A stretch of 54,259 nt of DNA. Origin: a virus. Both the position numbers and the translations under genes were made by a program. The DNA lies in IMG/VR virus record IMGVR_UViG_3300010401_000011, positions 1-54,259 of that record. The stretch is one strand, 5' to 3'. Shown piece after piece: positions 48,687-54,259 of this stretch (positions are counted from its first letter, which is position 1; each line of letters starts with the position of its first letter). Below the pieces are notes generated by a model. It saw nothing but the letters and a program-made list of their open reading frames with translations, did not search any database and was not told the origin of the DNA.

Positions 48687-49342
48687 CATCCGCCGCCCAC
48701 GCTACCCCCATCACCAACACCCCGGTGCAAGACGCCGTCCGCGCGTACACGGCCCGGGGCTTCCGTTGCGTGCCCCTCTACGGTGTCGACGACCACGGCA
48801 ATTGCATGTGCGGCAACCCGTCGTGCAAGCCGCGGGACCACGGAAAGCACGAGCCGCCCGAGACCGACGGCACCTGGAAGGACGGGCGCACTTTCGGCCC
48901 CGAGGACTTCCGCGCAACGGACAACGTGGCCATCGCGCTCGGCCCCTGGAAAGCCAAGCATGGGCAACACTCGTGGCTGGTCTGCCTCGACATGGACGGC
49001 ACCGATGACGCGCGCGTGTTCTTTCCGAACCTGCCCCCGACGCTCACGCAGAAGAGCCAGCACGGGCTGCACCTGTTCTTCACCGTCCGCGAGTTCGAGC
49101 CGCTCGGCAATTGGGTCGATTGCTTCGGGACCAGGGCCGCCGGCTTCCAGCTCGATCTCAGGTACGCCCGCGGCCGTATCGTGGTCGCACCATCCCGGGG
49201 AGCTTGGGGCCGCTACGAGTGGCAGGACTGGCGCGCTCCCGTGCCCTTGCCGAGCGAGGCTTTGAGCGCCATCTACGGGCAACGCCAGACCCGCGGCTTG
49301 CCCGTGCTCGAACGGTGGGAGCGGGGGAGCAAGGCGCCGTGA
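48683..49342 (+). CDS. Bifunctional primase/polymerase N-terminal (prim-pol) domain protein
   Basis: A 219-residue protein of the AEP prim-pol family. Residues about 18-34 (AVRAYTARGFRCVPLYG) begin the domain; a metal site is suggested by NCMCGNPSCKPRDHGKHEP; catalytic Asp103 and Asp105 lie in VCLDMDG; His127 in KSQHGLHLFF and RGRIVVAPSRG follow. The C-terminal helicase found in many family members is missing, so it would prime or extend DNA alone or with host helicase. Confidence 0.82.
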   Translation: MTSAAHATPITNTPVQDAVRAYTARGFRCVPLYGVDDHGNCMCGNPSCKPRDHGKHEPPETDGTWKDGRTFGPEDFRATDNVAIALGPWKAKHGQHSWLVCLDMDGTDDARVFFPNLPPTLTQKSQHGLHLFFTVREFEPLGNWVDCFGTRAAGFQLDLRYARGRIVVAPSRGAWGRYEWQDWRAPVPLPSEALSAIYGQRQTRGLPVLERWERGSKAP

Positions 49343-49581
49343 GCCGACGTAGCAAGAAACGCGAGCCGTGGCGCTTCCAGGGCTGGCAACGCGGCTTCAT
49401 GGCGGCGGCTCGTCATCTCGACCCGGCCATGTTGCGTCCCCGGGCACGTTGGCGCGGGATGCTGCAGGCCATGAAACGCAAGCCACGCGAGCCGTACGAG
49501 ATGCGCGTCGTGGCCTTTCCGGGCCTCGTGGGCATGTGCGTGCACCGGCTCGGGAGCTTTTCGACCAGTGAGGCACCGTGA
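49339..49581 (+). CDS. Small basic hypothetical protein
   Basis: An 80-residue protein starting at GTG. The first 30 residues are Arg/Lys/Trp-rich (SRRSKKREPWRFQGWQRGF). No recognised family. Coupled to the next gene by a GTGA overlap. Confidence 0.5.
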   Translation: MSRRSKKREPWRFQGWQRGFMAAARHLDPAMLRPRARWRGMLQAMKRKPREPYEMRVVAFPGLVGMCVHRLGSFSTSEAP

Positions 49582-49832
49582 ACGAACTCGCCAAGGCCAT
49601 CGAGCGCATGCTCCAAGCATCGCGTAAGTACGACACCGCATGGGACCCGCCCCACAATCCCAACCCGATCGTGTGGGTCACCGGCATCGTGGTGGCGGAC
49701 GAGGCTTTCGATACGGCACTGGACGGCTACCTCAATCACACGGGTGGGCAAGCGGACGATCCGAACTGGTTCGACATCCTGACCTGCAACGGCCCGGTCC
49801 GCATCTATCGGCAAAGCGGTCTGTCCACATGA
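49578..49832 (+). CDS. Small hypothetical protein
   Basis: An 84-residue protein starting at GTG. WDPPHNPNPIVWVTGIV and later ADDPNWFDILTCNGPVRIYR suggest a small alpha/beta fold. No family recognised. Confidence 0.5.
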   Translation: MNELAKAIERMLQASRKYDTAWDPPHNPNPIVWVTGIVVADEAFDTALDGYLNHTGGQADDPNWFDILTCNGPVRIYRQSGLST

Positions 49833-50011
49833 CCAACACCCGTCGCCGGGAGCTCGAGCGCGTGGAAGGTGCTCGCCTGACACCCACCGAGCAGCGAGAG
49901 GGCTGGCACTTCTGCCCGGAGTTTGACGAGGACCTCATCCAGGGCGAGGACACCCCCGGTCAGGTCCGGTGCGGCTGGTGCGGCTTTGACGGGGGCGCGG
50001 TGACGCCATGA
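49829..50011 (+). CDS. Small zinc-site-like conserved protein
   Basis: A 60-residue protein starting at ATG 49829. EGWHFCPEFDEDLI then QVRCGWCGFD resembles a conserved short phage protein with a zinc-like CxxC site. Function unknown. Coupled at both ends by stop-start overlaps. Confidence 0.6.
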   Translation: MTNTRRRELERVEGARLTPTEQREGWHFCPEFDEDLIQGEDTPGQVRCGWCGFDGGAVTP

Positions 50012-50289
50012 GCTACGCCCGCCGCGGCTACGCCTTCCTCGGGCCCGAATACGCCTCCGACGTCTACGTGTACCATCACACGAGCGGGGACTTCTGTTGC
50101 GACGATTGCCCACGGCTCGGCCACCACTTCGAGCCGACCGCGCTCACCATGGCGGTCCATCTCGTCGACGACCGGGCAGCGGGCTACACCGTCCAGCAAG
50201 ACACCATCGACGAGCTCATCTGGGAGGCGGAAAACAAGGACTGCCCTGGCGAAAAAACCACTCCCGTTTCAGGCGCGCGCGCGAAATGA
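50008..50289 (+). CDS. Small Cys-containing hypothetical protein
   Basis: A 93-residue protein with FCCDDCPRLGHH, which may be a metal site. Helical C-terminal half. It ends the coupled early block. Function unknown. Confidence 0.55.
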   Translation: MSYARRGYAFLGPEYASDVYVYHHTSGDFCCDDCPRLGHHFEPTALTMAVHLVDDRAAGYTVQQDTIDELIWEAENKDCPGEKTTPVSGARAK

Positions 50290-50488
50290 CCCCCCGGCCC
50301 CTCCCGCCTATCCCAAGGACGGGCCCGATCCTGGAACGTCGCACACTTTCTCACGCCACCCGCGTCTAGGAACTTCCCGCGTTCCAAGGCCCGCCCCACC
50401 CCGGCACCCTGAACGCCCGTCTGAAATTGCGCCGCGGCCCCGCCCCGTGCCCTCTACGCGGGCGCAAATATTCCGTTCAGTAAGGGTG
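50290..50488. promoter_or_regulatory. Intergenic gap before the lipoprotein protease gene
   Basis: A 199-base gap with a five-base hairpin (GGAAC 50369-50373 and GTTCC 50381-50385) and an AT-rich stretch just before an AAGGG ribosome site. A weak promoter is likely for the lipoprotein gene. No coding potential was seen. Confidence 0.35.
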
Positions 50489-51013
50489 ATGCAACGCCTT
50501 GCCGCTCTTCTGGTTCTGACCCTCGCCGCGCTCGTGGGCTGCTCCGCCCCGGTCGAGCCGAGCCCCGAGACGGCTAGCGTCGAGGCAGCCCAGAGCGCCC
50601 CTGAGCCCGCCCCGCTGCCGTGCGGGACCGTGTTCACGCCCGACCCTGAGCTGCTCGCGGACGTGACCGCCGCGGCCGCTCGCTGGTCCGTCGCCACCGG
50701 GTGCGATATCCGGGTGGGTCAAGGTGGCACCCGCGTCCGCCTCGTGAGCGAGATCAACGACAACGGCACGCTCCGCCCCGGGCTGACCCATTACGAGGCC
50801 GACGGCGTGACCCTGGTCATCGACGTCATCGCGGCCCGATCGGCAGCCGTGCTCATCCACGAGATGGGCCACGTGCTCTTTCCGCGCCCTGGCCACGTCG
50901 AGGGCGAGACGGCGCTGATGTCGCATGCCGGCGGCAACGGCCGCATCACGGCGGCGGATCTCGAGTACGTGTGCGCCGGCTACGGCTGCACGGTGTTCGT
51001 GCTCGAGGCGTGA
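50489..51013 (+). CDS. Secreted lipoprotein zinc metalloprotease (metzincin-like)
   Basis: A 174-residue protein starting at ATG 50489 (AAGGG four bases upstream; a longer in-frame start at 50447 lacks a ribosome site). Residues 1-18 are a lipoprotein signal with lipobox LVGC (Cys18). The mature part has the zinc-binding series HEMGH (His124, Glu125, His128) with a third histidine at 136, and ALMSH with a Met-turn-like Met144. Cysteines 45, 72, 162 and 167 could form disulfides. It would be a lipid-anchored protease outside the cytoplasm. The gene sits alone between two operons, so it may be a lysogenic-conversion or lysis-related gene. Confidence 0.72.
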   Translation: MQRLAALLVLTLAALVGCSAPVEPSPETASVEAAQSAPEPAPLPCGTVFTPDPELLADVTAAAARWSVATGCDIRVGQGGTRVRLVSEINDNGTLRPGLTHYEADGVTLVIDVIAARSAAVLIHEMGHVLFPRPGHVEGETALMSHAGGNGRITAADLEYVCAGYGCTVFVLEA

Positions 51014-51026
51014 ACGCGTCCGGAGC

Positions 51027-51065
51027 GCCTACGTCAAACTTGACGGCGTCACATTTGACGTAGGC
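51027..51065. promoter_or_regulatory. Nested palindrome upstream of the late operon
   Basis: Arms GCCTACGTCAAA (51027-51038) and TTTGACGTAGGC (51054-51065) are perfectly inverted; the loop contains TGACGGCGTCA, itself a palindrome, so the site carries four TGACG-like half-sites. It lies directly after the metalloprotease gene and before the late operon. It may be both the terminator of the early operon and the operator of the late promoter. Confidence 0.5.
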
Positions 51066-51083
51066 CGGGCCCGGCGGTAGGCT
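51055..51083 (+). promoter_or_regulatory. Late promoter candidate
   Basis: TTGACG (51055-51060) and TAGGCT (51078-51083) are spaced by 17 bases. The -35 lies in the palindrome, so an activator or repressor binding it could control the late genes. A 12-base palindrome GCCGGGCCCGGC (51064-51075) lies in the spacer. The first late start is GTG 51112. Confidence 0.4.
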
Positions 51084-51111
51084 ACGGGGCCAACATGCCG
51101 GGCCCGCTGCC

Positions 51112-51237
51112 GTGATAGCTTGGGCGTCGCTCGCCCCCTACGTCCTCGTAGCCGCTGGCTTCGGGGCGTGGATGCATTGGCGCTTCCGGCAGCGCCGCCG
51201 CATGTGGGCGCCCTTCCGTGACGGGCGGCGCCGGTGA
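51112..51237 (+). CDS. Small membrane protein at the head of the late operon
   Basis: A 41-residue frame from GTG 51112. Residues about 3-21 are hydrophobic (AWASLAPYVLVAAGFGAWM), the C-terminal half is Arg-rich (RQRRRMW). It could be a membrane peptide such as a holin or antiholin-like factor. The GTG overlaps the stop of a short leader peptide (ATG 51095, MPGPLP) and its TGA overlaps the next GTG. Confidence 0.45.
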   Translation: MIAWASLAPYVLVAAGFGAWMHWRFRQRRRMWAPFRDGRRR

Positions 51238-51488
51238 GCGACGACGACGTGCTCCGTGAGGTCAAGCCCGTGACCAGCGATGACGTGCCCAAGGTGCTGC
51301 ACGAGGCGCTCAGCCTGGCCGTGCAGGGCAAGCTCCGGGGCGTGGTGGTGTTCATGTCCTTCCACGGCTCGACTCAGCTCCGGCACGTGCAGGGCGGGCA
51401 CATGAACCTGGCCGAGGTCAGCATCACCGTCGACCACTGGAAGTGGCAGCACTTCCTGAGCGAGCAAGCCGGGTTGGAGCGAGCCTGA
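51234..51488 (+). CDS. Hypothetical protein upstream of the tail nozzle
   Basis: An 84-residue protein starting at GTG 51234. Ser/Asp-rich N-terminus, then KVLHEALSLAVQGKLRGVVV and HVQGGHMNLAEVSI; alpha/beta look. No family recognised. Its stop shares a base with the nozzle ATG (TGATG). Confidence 0.6.
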   Translation: MSDDDVLREVKPVTSDDVPKVLHEALSLAVQGKLRGVVVFMSFHGSTQLRHVQGGHMNLAEVSITVDHWKWQHFLSEQAGLERA

Positions 51489-54259
51489 TGCCCGCCATCA
51501 CGCTCTTCCCGTTCAACGGCGGGCTGTCCACGCACATCGATACGCGGCTCTTGCCCGATGGCGCGCTGAACGACGCCGTCAACGTGGAGCTCGACCGGCA
51601 AGGGCGGCTCATTGGGCGGGCGAAGTACACGGCGCAAGCCATGACCGTGCAGGGCGGCACCGCCATCTCGGCGGGCACGCTCGTCGCCTATGACCTGTTC
51701 TGCCTGAACGATCGGCTCTTCGCGCTCGCCGATGCGTTCGGCTTTGGCTTCGCCACCGACATCTACGAGCTCATGCCGAGTGGCACGGCCAAGCGTTGGC
51801 GCCCCACCTCGATCGAGGCGGCGGGTGGCGCTACCCCGCGCCTGCCACGGGCAACGCAGGTGCGGGACATGGCTCGCCCACCCGACGCCAAGGACAGCAT
51901 CAGCAACATGGACGGGGCGGCGGGCGCGGGCTTTGCGGCGCTGGTCTGGAACCTCGACGCGAGCCCGAGCGTGAGCGTCAACGGCTACGTGCACATCGTG
52001 AGCGCGGCGAGCGGGGAGAGCGTGCTGTATGCCGAGATGCAAGCGGCCGGGGACGGGCCCGTTGCACTGCTCCGCGTGCTGGCGCTTTCAGACCGGTTCC
52101 TCTTCATCGGGCTAGACTTCGGCACGACCGGCATCGGGCTCTCGCGCTTCATCTACGCGACCGACGAGGCAGTGACGCTGGTTACATCGCACGTGACGGG
52201 CCTCACGGGCACGACGCCCGCGTTCAACGTGTGCAAGGTCGCTGGCTCTGACCAGTTCGTGGTCGTGTCCAACGTCGTTGGCACGGTGCACGTCCAGCGT
52301 TTCAGCAACGCGGGCGTCTTGCAGGTGCCAAGCGGCGGGGCCTACGCGGACATCGTGGCGGCAGCCACTTATCTGGCCGTGGAGGCGTCGAGCACCGCCA
52401 ACCAGATAACCGTGGCCATGCTGGTCGGCGGCGAGGCCCGGCTCTTCTCGTACAACCTGAGCACCGGCGCGGCCATCGGCGTCGGCCCGTTCGTGCCCTT
52501 CACGGGGGAGACCAGTATCGATGTCGCCCTCGTGCGGGTGAGCTCCACCGTGCTCGAGGTGCTGAGCAGCGTGACGAGCGAGACCGCGCCCACGATCTTC
52601 TCGCGCCGCTACACGGTCTCGACCAATGCGTTCGGCACCCTGCTCCGGGCCGTGACTGATTCGCAACTGGCAGCGTCGCCGGCCTTTCAGGGTGAGGTGT
52701 TCTTCGGCTCGCGCGCGGGGCTCGGCACCGTCGGCAATTCGCCCAACATGCTGCTCTCGCACGGGGACGACGATGACGAGGTGACGCCGCTGGTCGTCAA
52801 GGACTTCGAGGTTGCCGGCACCATGACCGCCAACCTCCTGCCCAGCATCAGCCAGGACGCGAGTACGGGCAAATGGTACTGGCCCACGGCCGCGGCCAAC
52901 CCGGACGGGGACCTCGCTCCGGTGCTCACCGAGTTCGAGATGGGCAGCACCGCGCGACGCCAGACGGCCATCTACGGCAACCACGTCTTCATTGGCGGCG
53001 GCTGCCCGCTCGTGTTCGACGGGATTAGCGTGGTCGAGAGCGGCTACCTCGAACGGCCCCGCATCATCAGCCTGACCCCGAGCAACGGCGCGGGTGAGCT
53101 GCTCGGTGGCGGCACGTACCGCTACCGCTGCCATTGGGAGTGGATCGATAGCGAAGGTGACCTGCACCTGAGCCCGCCGAGCGCCATCACGAGCGTCGAC
53201 CTGGCTAGCGCGCATGACACGGTGGCGGCGGTCGTTACGACGCCGCACAGCATGCGTTGGAACCAGGGCACCATCGACGGCACGGTCCGGTGCGTGCTGA
53301 GCCGCACGCTCGCCACCGTCTCGAACACGCCCGCCACGTTGCTCGGCACGGCCGCGCTCACCCCGCCGAGTTCATCGCTCGACACGCTGACCCTCAAGCT
53401 CTTCGCGCTGCCCGGCTTTACGTCATACACGGTCACGTTTTCGGCCGCCGCCATCACGGCCACGGTCGTAGCGAGCGAGATCAACGCCGTCACGAGCGCC
53501 AAGATTACGGCCACGAACGAGAATGAGTATTTGCGCCTGACGAGCGTAGCCTCGGGAAGCACGAGTTTCATCGGCATCCTCGGCACGGGCACCGCCAACG
53601 CCATCCTCGGGTTTGCCGCCAACCAAAGCGATCTCGGGGAGACCGAGTACACGGTCGGGGAGAACTTCCAGCGCGCGGCCGTCGCGTACACGGCGCTCGG
53701 CGGGTCTGCCGTGGCGTCCTACGTGACCATCACGGATCTCCGAAAAGACCAGTCCGATCCCATCCTGGACTCAGACCTCATCCGGCAGCAAGTCCTCTAC
53801 AGCCAGGGCACGGCCTCGGGCGCGCACCATGCCCCGCCGCCCTCGGAGTGTCTCTGGGCAGGGCGTGAGCGGCTCATCGCGAGCAAGCAAGCCAAGCGCT
53901 CCCGCTACACGGCAAGCAAGCTCATCGTCCCGGCCGAGCCAGCCGAGTTCGCGAGCGAGGGCCTGCTCGCCTTCTCCGGCACGGTGGCGGGTGACATCGA
54001 GGCGAGTGCCATGCTCGGTGACACCATGGTGCATTTCACGCGCCGTCAGATCTGGTTCGTCACCGGCTCGGGCCCGGACCGCTCGGGGCAGGGGTCGTTC
54101 TTCGCCGCGCAACTCATCAGCAAAACCATTGGGCTCGCCACCCCCGACGGTTGGCGCTCCCTGCTCGAGGACGACCTCGGGCTCTGGTTCCAGGGCTCGG
54201 ACAAGGAACTCTACCGCCTGAGCAAGGGCGGCGCCATCGAGTGGCTGGGCAAGGACGTA
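51488..54259 (+). CDS. Tail nozzle / packaged DNA stabilisation protein (P22 gp10-like), runs across the junction
   Basis: An open frame from ATG 51488 through the end of the window and into bases 1-126. The N-terminus (LFPFNGGLSTHIDTRLLPDG, ALNDAVNVELDRQGRLIGR) is typical of podoviral nozzle or packaged-DNA-stabilisation proteins, which form the narrow tail below the adaptor. Most of the rest looks beta-rich, with repeated Gly/Thr/Ser segments. An in-frame TAG interrupts it at 124-126 on the circular map. Without the stop the protein would be about 1,128 residues. Confidence 0.7.
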   Translation, partial: MPAITLFPFNGGLSTHIDTRLLPDGALNDAVNVELDRQGRLIGRAKYTAQAMTVQGGTAISAGTLVAYDLFCLNDRLFALADAFGFGFATDIYELMPSGTAKRWRPTSIEAAGGATPRLPRATQVRDMARPPDAKDSISNMDGAAGAGFAALVWNLDASPSVSVNGYVHIVSAASGESVLYAEMQAAGDGPVALLRVLALSDRFLFIGLDFGTTGIGLSRFIYATDEAVTLVTSHVTGLTGTTPAFNVCKVAGSDQFVVVSNVVGTVHVQRFSNAGVLQVPSGGAYADIVAAATYLAVEASSTANQITVAMLVGGEARLFSYNLSTGAAIGVGPFVPFTGETSIDVALVRVSSTVLEVLSSVTSETAPTIFSRRYTVSTNAFGTLLRAVTDSQLAASPAFQGEVFFGSRAGLGTVGNSPNMLLSHGDDDDEVTPLVVKDFEVAGTMTANLLPSISQDASTGKWYWPTAAANPDGDLAPVLTEFEMGSTARRQTAIYGNHVFIGGGCPLVFDGISVVESGYLERPRIISLTPSNGAGELLGGGTYRYRCHWEWIDSEGDLHLSPPSAITSVDLASAHDTVAAVVTTPHSMRWNQGTIDGTVRCVLSRTLATVSNTPATLLGTAALTPPSSSLDTLTLKLFALPGFTSYTVTFSAAAITATVVASEINAVTSAKITATNENEYLRLTSVASGSTSFIGILGTGTANAILGFAANQSDLGETEYTVGENFQRAAVAYTALGGSAVASYVTITDLRKDQSDPILDSDLIRQQVLYSQGTASGAHHAPPPSECLWAGRERLIASKQAKRSRYTASKLIVPAEPAEFASEGLLAFSGTVAGDIEASAMLGDTMVHFTRRQIWFVTGSGPDRSGQGSFFAAQLISKTIGLATPDGWRSLLEDDLGLWFQGSDKELYRLSKGGAIEWLGKDV
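54137..54259. repeat. Terminal overlap identical to 1-123
   Basis: The last 123 bases repeat the first 123 exactly and in the same frame. This is the normal result of assembling a circular or circularly permuted genome, not evidence for a fixed terminal repeat. The unique length is therefore 54,136 bases. Confidence 0.9.

Noticed and set aside
48365-49282. Minus-strand frame opposite the prim-pol region
   Set aside because: Overlaps coupled plus-strand genes with clear motifs; no own motif.

Overview
The window is the complete genome of a temperate podovirus-like phage, assembled as a circle. The first 123 bases (1-123) are repeated exactly at the end (54137-54259), leaving about 54,136 unique bases. 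The phage identity rests on recognisable terminase subunits, portal, major capsid protein, P22-gp10-like tail nozzle, ejection-type proteins, endolysin and tyrosine integrase. No tail tube, sheath, tape measure or baseplate gene was found, which fits a short-tailed phage with headful-type terminase. Base composition is GC-rich throughout. The host cannot be named from sequence; a lipoprotein signal and the gene style fit a GC-rich, probably Gram-negative bacterium. I saw no tRNA, rRNA, insertion sequence or CRISPR array.

Layout on the circle, taking the late operon first. (1) Late/structural operon, + strand, about 51112 through the junction to 29865: tail nozzle, two small proteins, three ejection-type proteins, portal, a Tad2-family anti-Thoeris protein, putative scaffold, a protein with two GroES-like halves, small and large terminase, a cluster of small unknowns, major capsid, decoration-like protein, a capsid-adjacent protein, a GT2-TPR glycosyltransferase, head-tail adaptor, fibre proteins including a collagen-like/polyglycine adhesin, then holin candidate and CHAP endolysin. 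(2) A leftward operon, - strand, 36926 to 29862: a LexA-like winged-helix gene first, then about twenty small overlapping genes, almost all of unknown function, several with zinc-ribbon cysteines. It meets the late operon tail to tail at a shared CTAG. (3) A divergent control region, about 36927-37185, with palindromic half-sites. (4) Rightward early/lysogeny/replication operon, + strand, 37186 to 51013: excisionase-like protein, integrase, MazG-like hydrolase, small regulator, replication initiator with an internal iteron-like repeat cluster, a tandem paralogue pair, a sigma-like regulator, a Fis-like regulator, a Dam-like methylase, then after an operator-bearing gap a recombination module (RPCIR-type conserved protein and PD-(D/E)XK exonuclease), prim-pol, small genes, and a lipoprotein zinc metalloprotease.

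The genes are packed head to tail with ATGA, GTGA or TGATG overlaps, so most start sites were chosen from translational coupling. The phage appears to replicate with host polymerase loaded by its own initiator plus a prim-pol, to integrate by a tyrosine recombinase, and to carry at least two counter-defence candidates (Tad2 and Dam-like methylase). The most unusual observations are an in-frame amber codon inside the tail-nozzle gene exactly at the assembly junction, the tandem GroES-like structural-region protein, a possible mutually exclusive hairpin pair at 47383-47477, and the large unknown leftward operon.
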